Shown here one piece after another: positions 1 through 10,970 of a DNA stretch of 64,000 nt; position 1 is the stretch's first letter, and every line of letters starts with the position of its first letter. This DNA is from Trema orientale (lineage: Eukaryota; Streptophyta; Magnoliopsida; Rosales; Cannabaceae). A program made the position numbers and the translations under genes. The notes beneath the pieces are model-generated. The model was not told the origin of the DNA. It worked only from the letters and a program-made list of their open reading frames with translations, and made no database searches. The stretch spans positions 730,815 to 794,814 of the forward strand of contig JXTC01000030.1 in assembly GCA_002914845.1 (NCBI GenBank), written 5' to 3'.

Positions 1-870
1 AAATACAGTTAGGCAAGAGTTTGTAAAACTACCATCTCATGAATCTCAACCCTCATGCATGTTTTCAAAGAAATATGGATGGACTGGGATTCAAAAGCAC
101 AACACGCCAATATAAGGCCGTTTGTGTTTCTACGGATTCGCGATGGCGGGATGGAAATATTCGGGCTGAAATATACACACTAGGAACAAGATCATGGAGG
201 GCATTTACTCAAGATTCATGTTACATTGATAAGTTAAAAAGAATCCCTTATGATGAACAAAATAAGGCTATACATGGAGGTGTTGTTCTATACTGGGTTA
301 ATGGTACCGCCCAACCTTTGTTCTGTACTACTTTGGTACCATAAGATTGTTTCCTTTCACATAGGAAAGGATGAATTCAGATTGATTTCTGGTCCTAATA
401 ATAATCAGCATTGTTTTTTTTTTTTTTTTTTTCCGCTTGGTCGATCTTCGAGGACTTCTAGGGTTTGTTGATCGTTCATCTAATAGTCATATTGAGATAT
501 GGACGATGAAAAGATTACGACAAAGAAATTTGGGTTAAGCTGTACAAGTTTGAACTAGGCATCCAAGAACCACTTGAATGGTTCTCAACTAGGTGTAGTA
601 CCATCATAAGTTTACTGAAGTTGTAGGGCCATGGGAGAATGGTGAATTGCTGTTGAATTACATGAATTTGATTCTTTTGTACAATCCGAACACTCACTGT
701 ACTGTCACGCTGAGATACATCCATATTCCAACTTTTGAACATGACACGCAAATGTTTAGCCATACAGGGAGCTTGGTTTCACTTTCTTGGTTCCAACTTC
801 CAAAGCTTGATAATAAGTCAAAAGTATTACGTTTATTTTGTTTTTTGTTTTCTAGTTTGGGGAGGATATG
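1..870 (+). pseudogene. F-box-associated domain pseudogene, 5' cut by window edge
   Basis: The pieces read like the F-box-associated domain of the intact gene at 20134-21384. Frame 2 from base 2 gives VRQEFVKLPSHESQ. Frame 3 from about 85 gives GLGFKSTTRQYKAVCVS, AEIYTLGTRSWRAF and GGVVLYWVNG. After a shift near 320 comes HKIVSFHIGKDEFRLIS. Past a T-tract at 414-432 come RLVDLRGLLGFVDRS and, at 615-800, VVGPWENGELLLNY and YNPNTH. At least three frameshifts, one at the T-tract, break the frame, and there is no single ORF. Family knowledge: such proteins are substrate receptors of SCF ubiquitin ligases. The F-box itself would lie to the left of the window. Confident as an F-box relic; whether any part is expressed is unknown. 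Confidence 0.75.
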
Positions 871-1118
871 AATTTTTTTGGCCAAGAAATATGACCATAT
901 GTTCCCAGTTATGATTAGCATATAATGTTAATGATGAATTAGCTAGGCTACGCTACTTTTATCCCAGTGAATCTTTTCTCATTCATTCTGCAATAAGTAA
1001 TTATATAACCCATGATAGACTCCATTTGTGACATTAGTTTCTTTCATAGACATAATTTTATGAAACAGATCTTGCTATATGCACCTTACAGGTAGAAGGA
1101 CAAATAAAATCGAAAAAG

Positions 1119-1309
1119 GTATAATGCTAGGATCCTACAAACCTCTTCTTCCATTTTTTTTTAAATACCATTTGATACGACTTGTGAAATGTGAATAATA
1201 TTTAATTAGTGAATGTTGTTTAATTCATTCACTTAGAGAATTGAAACATGACAAATCATATGTCACGTTAGGTGATACTAGATAAAAGGTTGAATTTTTA
1301 GCATTATTC
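1119..1309. mobile_element. MITE family B, copy 1 (diverged)
   Basis: The termini are inverted: TATAATGCTAG on the left and AGCATTATTC on the right. The interior stretch ATGACAAATCATATGTCACG matches the interior of the clearer copy at 19146-19346. It is non-coding and AT-rich. No target duplication is convincing, so the ends are approximate. Confidence 0.45.
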
Positions 1310-1738
1310 AATTAAAAATACAAATTATTCCATGTCTTAATCTCAAACATCAGTACAGGATTTCTTTATAGCTCATTGACCTTCAGTATTCTGTCACCTA
1401 TATATTAATATAGTTTCGATTGCCCTTTATAGGCTTTTTGGTTTTGGCAAGCAAAAAATGTAGATACATACGAACTATATACTCTCAATCTAGATTATCA
1501 CTTGAAACTACAAAACACATCAGCAATAACCACCCCAGAGTCATTTATATTTGCTACTAAATTCATCCTAATAAATCAACTTTCAAACAAAATACTAACA
1601 AGAATCAACTAGAACCTTCACTTTATATTGTCTTTTTAAACATAAGCTATAGCTATCCGATTGTACGAGCTCTCCTAATTTTTCCTATCATAACACTTAA
1701 ACCTCAACATGGATTAGAGTTCCAAAATCAAGGCACTT

Positions 1739-1905
1739 TTTTTTTTTTTTTTTCAAAAAAGTGGGGCTTAACTAATGACCACCACTTACTACAAATTAAA
1801 GGAAAATGACACACACACACATTACCAAGGTTTGAACCCCTGACCCCCCCAAACACACACACACAACCCTCAAACCTTGGACCAACTGAGCTAACCCCAG
1901 TTGGC
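1739..1905 (-). mobile_element. tRNA-derived SINE with 18-bp target duplication
   Basis: Read on the minus strand it starts with a pol III A-box-like GGTTAGCTCAGTTGG and has a B-box-like GGGTTCAAACC. It continues with a body containing TTTAATTTGTAGTAAGTGG and CATTAGTTAAGCCCCAC, and ends in an A-rich tail (T-tract at 1739-1754 on plus). It is flanked by a perfect direct repeat, TCCAAAATCAAGGCACTT, at 1721-1738 and 1906-1923. CA/GT and poly-G runs expand the head. The 3' body matches the SINE at 38306-38510, so the two are one family. Confidence 0.85.
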
Positions 1906-1923
1906 TCCAAAATCAAGGCACTT

Positions 1924-3116
1924 GAATCTAACTGCAGCACTGTTTGGATTTGAACGAAGATATATCACAAACTTCACAAAATGCATGTTTTATGTGCGAG
2001 TGCCAATGGTGTAATTTTTTGGAATCACCCCAAAAGCTCAAATCTGTCACTAGGGGATAATGAAGTCTGTGTTAAACTCTCATGGAGCAGTCTGAACAGT
2101 AGCAATCCCAAGCAAACACAGCTCTCGTTAGTGCTTGAACTAGCCATTTTACATTGCTGCAGTGTCAACCTCCATTGTGCATTACTAACTCCAAGTCCAT
2201 TCCACAGGACTAGAAGTACTATATGTTAGGAAAAGAGGGAAAAAAAATGGTGGGTACTTCTTCAGTTCTTCTCAGTGAGGTGTGACAGTATTTTAAGATT
2301 CAATAACGACACGAAAATATATCTAATAATATTTCTAAATAATAATGAAGTACACGATAATTGTTTTCGGCGAGCTTTTATCTTATGGAAGCGCCGTATA
2401 ATTGCCTCATTGTTTATTAAAAAAAATGAAAGTTTCACATTTACGAAAAATTAAATTAAAAGACAAAATTAACGACTAACATAAATGTAAAAGACAGAAG
2501 GCAATTTCAAAGATTTATCTAAAAATAAGATCCACTTTCGTATTCTTATGGAGGTTTGAAGAGTTGGCATCATGGGGAACAACTATCAGATGGTTTAGTA
2601 GAATCAAAGAATGTGATGCAATCAACTTGTTAATGGAGACTGGAGTGATCGAGTCTGGAATTATTTGATGTTGGCCCTGTTGTTAGTCACGACAATTCTC
2701 CTATATTTCGCTGTTGGTGGTTCCTGTCATTATATTTCCCACGAAGAGAAGACAGCGGGGTTCGTTTGCAACATAGCCTCTTTGGAATAGCACTTTCAAA
2801 GAAAGGTCTACACCTTTTAGACTACATACTACAGTGGTCCATAGACTAGCTATTGCTGCTAAGTCTCGTTTATCTAGGAGTAGATAATATCCTATGCAAT
2901 TTAAGATGATACAATTCAGAAAAAACAAACAGACTAAATATGTAGATTGCTCCATATGGTCATCTGAAACATCAATACAGGATTTTATAGCTCACCGGGC
3001 TTCACCCTCAGATAATGGGTAAACATCCAGCTTTTATGGCCAAAACAGATTTATGAGAAATTTTGATATTCAAATAGCACCCTTTGGATTGCACGAGTCT
3101 TGACTCTTGCATATTA
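1924..3116. other. Intergenic, no gene recognised
   Basis: AT-rich spacer. Short ORFs at 1981-2229 (+) and 2701-2955 (-) have no recognisable motif. Positions 2958-3010 weakly resemble 1348-1390 (both contain ACATCARTACAGGATTT), which suggests an old local duplication. Confidence 0.4.
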
Positions 3117-3244
3117 GAGCATCTCCAACAGTATGCTAAATCAACGTTCTAACACTAGTATTTTGTGCAATCGAGTAAACACTTAAATTTGGTGTCAAAT
3201 GTAACATTTTACTATTGGCAACAACATTTGCATTGGAGATGATC
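3117..3244. mobile_element. Short MITE-like inverted repeat
   Basis: The left end GAGCATCTCCAAC and the right end TTGGAGATGATC are near-perfect inverted repeats around 128 bp of AT-rich sequence. GAGCATCTCCAA ends are common in plant non-autonomous DNA transposons. No clear target duplication was found. Confidence 0.5.
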
Positions 3245-3923
3245 ATAATTTCTAAATAAATGGGTAAAGCACTTTATATTGATTTTTTTAGTCAGTGTTG
3301 TTACCTACGCATACAAAGGCACATGCATAAAGGGGAACTGTTCAATGTTTTCAAAAATATCAGGAATTAGCCCACAGAAGTCTACAAAGGGCTAAGAAGA
3401 CTATAGAAAGCTGATATGGTAAGCCCTTGTTCTTGAAATTTAATAAGCTTTAATCGATAAGGACCTTTGGATGACCAATGAACAACTTGTCTAAGATATA
3501 AGAAGGTTCCATCTTGCTCATCATTCCCAGTCAACTAGACAAACCAGAATTCTAGGAGTCAGTCACCATAATGCTAATTAAAAAACTAATAAGTCCGATT
3601 GTTGTTGGAACACAATGCCATTGAAATTCCAAATCAAACAATGAATAAAACACAAAGCAATGTTAATTTTAAAACACAGTAAAACAATTATTATTAGCCT
3701 CCGCAGATAAAATTTTTCTTTGTACTTAAAACAATCCAACGAGCATCAAACGCATCCCAAGTAAAAGAGAACATCATGAGCTAGTATATGCTAGTTCATG
3801 GGAAGGTTGCATAACTACAAGTCTAGAACATTAGAAACTAAAAAGTCTTAATTGCAGATACTATTGGCTAAAAATAAACAAACTCTACCATACCATTTTC
3901 ATTTTCTCACAGTCCCATCATCT
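3245..3923. other. Spacer and probable BRR2 3'UTR
   Basis: No coding signal. The part nearest 3924 is presumably the BRR2 3'UTR, because the gene reads leftward and ends at 3924. No poly(A) site can be fixed by eye. Confidence 0.4.
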
Positions 3924-6900
3924 TCAGTCTTCGTCAAGCCCTCCTCCTTTGACATCAACACAGAAATTATATTCCTGATCACAACCCAAATAGGAATCAC
4001 ACATGAGGTAGAGGGTATAAGTCCTCTTTCCAGCTTCAGTAGGAGCCGTAAAACCGAGCTTCACCTTCGAATTCTTTTGAAGAGAAACTCTTTTAATGGA
4101 AAGCAACAAGTTACTTTTGGTATCACCAACTACAAGCCACCATCCTTCTTCTTTGGCCTTGGGGTAATGGGGAGCATCTACGGGCCCAACCTCCATCCTC
4201 CCCTCAAGATCCCGCTCAAGAGTCACTTGCAGCGTAATAAGACCTCCGGCCCTCACATTATCACCCTCCAACACCTCATAAGTCATATCAATGTTGGGAA
4301 AGCGGCTACAAAACGTCGCAATATCCAGCAACTGTGAATCTGTCATCTGAAGTAGCTTGCTTCTCTCATCATCCTCCATCTCCACCAAATCAAACACCGT
4401 CTCTATACTTCTACTGGGGTTCTCTTGGCATCTCTGTGCCAGATCTTTTGTGAAGTGAGGAAGCTGTAGAAGCATAGAATCACGCTCCCACATTCCCTGT
4501 GTCACCATCTGGCTAACCTCCATTGCAAGAAGAGCTAGGCTCAGCCAGCCATTGCTAGAAATGACATCAACCATTGCTTGTAACAACCTACTCACAGAAA
4601 TGAGCACCTCTCGTTGGTCAAGGGCCAGATTCCCATGCAAAGGTTGCCTCGAGAAATGGGCCTGAAGCAGAGCATTAGCTTTCACATGAGGATCTACACA
4701 TTTGGGATTTTCAAAAGAAAATCTCTGGTGGTTGATTAACCGTCGAACCACATCTTCTTCACCAGCTCGTGCAGGAAATAGCGCATACTCTGAGGCCGAA
4801 GCCAGAATTTCCAGGATACCCTTCATCTTTGTCTTGAAAGTTAAGGAGGAACTGAAACGCTCTATAGTTGCATAGGTAACGTAGTGATACGAGGCAATTA
4901 GGCCAAGGGTCGAAGGAGAAATGTTAATGTCATCAATGATTTCCACACACTTGCTTGCTTCCAAATCATTCAGAGTATTTTCTACAAGTGCTGACAGGTG
5001 GTCCGAAAGATGCCTGTGGCTAACTCCCTGAAGATTGTAATAGTTGGGATTCTGTGTGAGCCTCCTGTACATGAAGGTCCATGTAAGGTAATCCACAGCA
5101 TCTTGCTTGTCCATAATAATTCCAGCAACGACTTCAGCATTCAGATTATCATGTAAATACTGCTGTAAATGGCTCTCCACTGGGAGTGCCTCGTACAAAA
5201 ACTTCTTGTAATATTCTTTACAAGGTGCATGGCAGAGGATCACACATTTCCCAGAATTATCTAGCAGAGGCCGACCAGCATGACCTATCATCTGCAATAG
5301 ATCAGTGACGGGATAATCTGCATGGACATTTTCCCGGCCATCATAATATTGTGTTCCCATCACAACCACCAAATGAGCTGACAATGGCACTCCCCAACAC
5401 ATTGAACTACTCATGACACATACTTGAATTCGTCCAGCTCTAAAAAGATCAGAGACAACTTCTTGATCCAAACTGGATAAGCCCTCATGCAAGAAGCCAA
5501 CCCCACGATGTAAAGTTTTCTTCAAAATTTCATCATGGATTCCGTCAAGCGGCTGAAGATCATCCAATGACCCCAAAAATGGTTCCTTACCTCCACTGTC
5601 TGCAATTGAGTAAGTCATCAAATCCACAGCTGTGAGCTGAACATGCTTTCCAGTAGGAACATAAACAATAGCTGGTTTTCCATTCTGGGTATGCTGAACA
5701 ATTGCAGTATATGTTGGCTTTGTCATTGCTTGCATCCTCGCTTCAAAATTTGCAATATCCACTCCCTGTATGTGTATTTCCAGAGGCACAGGACGAACAC
5801 CAGGAGGAAAATTGAAAAGGCCATGAGAGCTAGCTCCTATCCATTCCCCAAGATCCTTTGCATTTGCAAGAGAAGTTGATAGGGCAACAATACGAATCTT
5901 GTTCTCATCCTGACTAGCTATATATCTCATTCTAGAAACTATAACCTCCAGGACAGGACCACCCTGACCCCCAATCAAGTGGAGTTCATCTACAATAAAG
6001 AGAGTAACCTGTTGAATATGCTTCCGCTGTTTCCAGCGGCGTGATAAAGCATCCCATTTCTCTGGGGTACTGATGATAATCTGACCTTTCTCAAGCAGTT
6101 TCAAGTCTATTGTTGTTTCCCCAGTTAATTCGACAACAGACAACTCTAGAGGCTTTTCAAACTTGTTCTTCCAATCACAATAACGTTCCTTAGCAAGAGC
6201 TTCAACAGGTGCAATATACACCACTCGCATATGCCCCTTTTGATGATTCCGCAATATGGCAAACTCTGCACAGATGATCTTCCCACTCCCAGTTGGTGCA
6301 GCAACTAAGACATTGTCATCTTGATTATACAGAACAGAGAACACCTGTGTCTGAATAGGATTAAAATGTCTAAAACCCTCATAAAGACCTTCATATAACG
6401 GATTTTCCAAAGCTTTCACAGTCAATGGTTGCAAATCCAACAACTCTGTTGGGGGAGGATACTTTTCAGGTAAGACGAGGTGTCTGAATGAAACAGGCAA
6501 AACAGTCTGTGAACCAAGCCAACTATCCGAAACAACTCGTACAAAATACTGGGGCGGCAGAGGTTCATAAATTGGAACAGTAAAATTCAAAATGTGGTCC
6601 TCATCGATATACTGCTTTTTCAGTAAGAAATACTCATGATGAAGAATACATTCACCATCATTATTCTCCACTATTACCCAAAATGGCTGCACATATCCAT
6701 GAACTTTGTCTTCCCATTGGAAGTCAGGTGTTATTGTGAGCTCAACTCGCAAGACAGTGCTAGTAATTGGCTGCACATGGGCCGCAAGGTTTAATCTCGG
6801 AAACTGGTGAATGAACTTATGAAGTGTTCTTCCCATCTTTGGGGCACGAATTAGCTCTCCAAGCTCTTGTGATGAGAGGTCATAGTACCTTTCCCAGTCC

Positions 6901-9900
6901 AAGTCCTTCTTTTCCAACTTCAACAAAATATCATTTGAAATTCCATGAAATTGGCGAAGGAATGTTTGGACACTCCACATTCTCTTGGTAACCATTTTGC
7001 ACAAGTTCAGAGCCTTCTCCGCTAGTTGTGCCCACCCTCGCCTCAAAATGATTTCAAAAAGAGCTCTAAGAAGCCGTCCCGCACTCTGGAAGGGGAAAAA
7101 AAAAGAGAGATAGTAAACAAATAATAGTAATAACCATAAAAAGGCACACAGTAACAGAACAGAGACAACAAAGCAAACTGCAGTTATTTCTAAAGCCAAG
7201 AAATTAGAAAGAAGGATAAGATTTCGTCAAAAAAAAAAAAAGGATAAGATAAAAACCTGAGTAATGTACACCATATCTGATGTCAATGAAAGCCCTTCAA
7301 GCTTCAGGTGTGAAATATATGCTTGCAGCAAAACATTAATCTTGGCACTCGGCTCCTCCAGGCTTTCTTTGATGGGAATCGGAACCCGCTCCAAAAGCTT
7401 GGCTAGCTCCATTTTCTCATCTTGCCTTACAGTTACATATTTAAATTCCTCGCTGAGTGAGAACAGACAACAAAGCTCAGCAAACCCCATTGTTGGCTTC
7501 AAATGCTCATTATACGTAGATATAGTTCCATGTGTTATGTAGTAGTAGCTAGCAATGCGACCCAAATCCGTAACCTGGAAATATCCACTTCTCCTGTCAT
7601 ACTTGATCAAGTTGTTTTTATCCAAGATTGTTGCAGCAGAATGAATCTGCAAAGAATTGCTAAAAACGTGAGAACACATCAAAATATGGAACCTTGGAAT
7701 GAATATTACACTTAAAAAGTGCTTATATTAGAGACCCTAATTTATCTATTCAAAAAAGAGGAACACAAGAGAAAATAAAAGCATATATTTTTTCTTTTTA
7801 TCAAAGAAGGCAATAACAAGATACTATGAACAAAAATTATACCCTAGTCTAGAATAGCAGTAAGAAACATTATTGATAGATAATGATGAAACTTACCAGA
7901 TCAGCTCGTCTCTCCTCCAACATTATGTCCCTCTTGAGAACATCAGCTTCCAAACCATAGAGTGTGGGATTTCGTATCATGCGAACATATAGATAAGTGT
8001 AGCATAGCCAACTACTAGCTTCTCTTGCATTCTGAACAGTTCCAAGAACAATTTCTGCGTTCAAATGATCAGCCAATTTGGAAACAAACTGACTTTCAAT
8101 AGGAAGTTGTTGATTCATCAAAGACAGATAGTATCGAAGCTTACTGTGGCCAGTTATAATTATTCCCTCCCCACATGAATCGTATTGTGGTCTTCCTGCC
8201 CGACCCAGCATCTGCATAACATCCAGAGGACTTAGTTCAGTCCATGCTCCTTTTTCTGGGTTATAAATTTGGGTACCTTTGATAATCACTGTATGTGCAG
8301 GAAGATTCACACCCCAAGCAAGAGTTGCAGTGGAAACCAACACTTGAATATGCCCATTAGCGAAAAGCTCCTCAACGAGCTGGCGGTCAGTTCGGTTCAA
8401 ACCAGCATGATGAATTGCAAAACCATAAGGCACAAGATCTTTAAGATCATTGCTTTTAACCAGATCAGTATGAGCATGGAGAATTTCACGGCTGGCACTG
8501 TCTTCTTTTAAAAATCGACAAAGGGTGTCATTAGCAAATGCAGTATCACGTATAGCACGAGCCGTTTTGGCTGTCTCTTTTCTTGAATGGACAAAGATAA
8601 GAACTTGATGCTTGCCTGCCACAGCCATCACCTTTTGATAACAGAGATTATTCATCAGCTGCAACCTCTGCAATGGCTTCATAACCATGACACCTATGTA
8701 CTGTTGAGAAAGAGGGACAGGCCTATAACTATTGTCAAAATGGAACAGTCCTTTAGTACGATCAACCCGTAAGAATAGCGCCACATCTAAATAATTGGGC
8801 AGCGTTGCCGACAACCCAACCAACCGGATATGAACGTTCATGGTTTCAATCTGCCTAATAGTTCTAGCAACAATACTTTCAAGCACAGGACCTCTATTAT
8901 CATGAAGAAGATGTATTTCATCGATAATTAAAAGCTTCACAAGCTGTGTATACGTACCTAACTTTCTTGTAACGATATCCCACTTCTCAGGAGTTGTGAC
9001 GATAATCTGGGTTTCCTCAATTTGCTGGCGAGTTAGAGTCTGGTCGCCACTAAGCTCCCTCACTCTCACACCATAATCCTGCAAACGGTTAGACAGATTG
9101 CCAACAACTTCAGCAACAAGAGCTTTCATAGGTGCAACATATACGATCTTGTAATCATTGTGGTTTATAGAACCATCCTCCTTATTCATATGCAACGCAA
9201 TCTGGTTAAGAATGGTGAGCACTGCAACGTTAGTTTTGCCTGCCCCAGTCGGAGCACATAAGAGAATGTTGTTTGCCTCAAAAAGGGCGGTCTTATACAC
9301 CTTACTTTGTACCCTGTTCAACTGAGTCATACCTTTGAAAGCCGGCCGAGCCCACTCAGGCATGGAACATATCTTTACAAGCTCCTCATCAGGATCAAAT
9401 GCTTTCGGCTTCAATGCTGGTACATGAATCTCTTCATATTCCTTCCTTGGATGCCTGTAAGATCCACCAGGAAGCACACACTTATGATTTACCGGAAGTC
9501 CACCATGTTGAACTCCAATGTTGTCAAGATCAAGAAGCTGCAATTGGCCCTTCAACCAACCTCTATCTGATTCCATATCAACAAGACCCCCCCTACCTTT
9601 GTCACCATCTTTCAATCGTCGAGCCTCTTCTCTAATACTCTTCTCGAAATTCTTTTCCCTCTCTTTCGCAGTCACCCTCGTGGCACGCAGTTGCTCCAGA
9701 ATTGCAGACAAATCAGGACCCAACTGCACCATCTCCTCCTCCATTCTCTTCCTCTCCTCTTGGTCCTCAGCTCTCGCCAAACGGGTGCACCACACAATCT
9801 TCAACCGATTTCGCAACAGAAACTTAACAAGGTCGAATTTCTCCAGCTGGAATTGCAGCACTAGTTTATTTTCAACTTCCACATCATCACCCTCAGCAAG

Positions 9901-10824
9901 AATATTAAGCACCAATTCAGCGAGCTTTTGGCATTGTTGTGCATCAATCCGCTGCTCATAAGCTTGAGAAATTTTCCTCTGTAGCCAATAAGCATCAATG
10001 TCCTGAACATTAAGGGTCATCATACCCTGATTCGCTTCCTGCACATCACCACCATCATCATCAATCCCAACCGCCATTCGCATAGCCCCTAATTCATTCA
10101 GCTCTACCACTTCTTCTTCTTCTTCTTCCTCCTCCTCCTCCTCTTGGACCATATCAAGGACACTCTCCTCCTCCTCATCATCATCAACAAAATTAAACGC
10201 AACACCCATATCCTCATCAAAACCCTGACCACTCCCATCCCTGTAATCAGTAATAAGCCTCCCAATACAAACCAACTGATCAAACACATGCTTGGAAATT
10301 GGATTCAACAACTTCTCAATCTCTTTTCTCATCTGGGTTTCTTTCTTAACAGCCTCATCACCATTCAAAAGTGCCAAAATCTCATCCGCCGCACCACGGA
10401 CAACGCCGAGGGGCTGCCCACCCAACTGTTGCTGAATAACACCAAGAAACGCCTCATAAGCAACCCGGGTCTCCCTAGTCTTGGGCTTGTAAACCCCTGC
10501 TTCTTCTTCTTCCTCAATACAACTAAGAACACTCTCCTTCTCAACCCGACGCCTCTTCGGAGTGGGACCGGATTCCGCAACTGGGTCACGCTCCTTCTTC
10601 TTCGACATCTTGCTCTGAGGTTTCGCCCGGTCACCGAAGGTTTTGGGATCGATTTTGCCCCAGAGGGATTGGGGCTCAACAGCGGCGGCGTCGAGGGTTT
10701 CGCGCGGGCGAGAGTCGGTAGCGTCGGCAGTGAGGACGAGACTGGAGTTGGCTCGGTAGTCGTATTGGTTGAATCGGGCGTGCGCCTCCGCACCACCACC
10801 ACCACCACTGCCGTGGTGCGCCAT
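3924..10824 (-). CDS. BRR2: BRR2-type U5 snRNP 200-kDa RNA helicase (DExH)
   Basis: Core spliceosome helicase of the nucleus. In this family it unwinds U4/U6 snRNA to activate the spliceosome. Coding exons are 10824-7897, 7646-7257 and 7085-3924; all introns are GT-AG with donors GTAAGT and GTTTTT. They join in frame to 2159 aa, close to the family length of about 2170. The N-terminus has the conserved [15 protein letters not shown] and LWGKIDP, then an acidic Glu tract near residues 225-240. Cassette 1 has CAPTGAGKT (about 520), DEIH (about 632), LSATLPN and QMLGRAGRP (about 870), followed by a Sec63 domain. Cassette 2 has APTGSGKI (about 1370), DELH (about 1473), STSLANAK and QMIGHAGRP (about 1705), then a second Sec63 domain. 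Cassette 2 is known to be catalytically silent in the family. Ile replaces the usual Thr after the P-loop Lys here. The start is the first ATG before [10 protein letters not shown]. Confidence 0.96.
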
Positions 10825-10844
10825 TAATTCTGGTTACCCGAAAT

Positions 10845-10969
10845 CTATGAAAATCTCCAAAAACGTAATGAAAGAATTAGAAGAAAGTGAGAAAAAACTA
10901 AATTAAAAACTAAAAATTGGTAAATTGGAAAAGGCTAAACCCTAGAGGGATCCTTCTATGGGAACTTAC
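10845..10969 (-). other. Putative 5'UTR intron of BRR2
   Basis: On the minus strand a GGCGCT|GTAAGT donor at 10969 and a pyrimidine-rich stretch ending TTTTCATAG at 10845 define a 125-bp intron 20 nt upstream of the ATG. This is inferred from splice motifs only. A second possible acceptor (AACCAG) lies about 13 nt closer to the ATG. Confidence 0.5.
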
Positions 10970-10970
10970 A

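Noticed and set aside
1981-2229. 82-aa ORF on plus
   Set aside because: No family motif and no splice partners; chance ORF length in this composition.
3852-4337. 161-aa ORF on plus
   Set aside because: Lies antisense to the conserved C-terminal exon of BRR2 and has no motif of its own.
3924-10824. BRR2 as two adjacent helicase genes
   Set aside because: Good splice sites join all three ORFs in frame, and the product matches the two-cassette family length.
10144-10827. 227-aa ORF on plus
   Set aside because: Antisense shadow of the first BRR2 exon; low-complexity Thr/Asn/Leu content.
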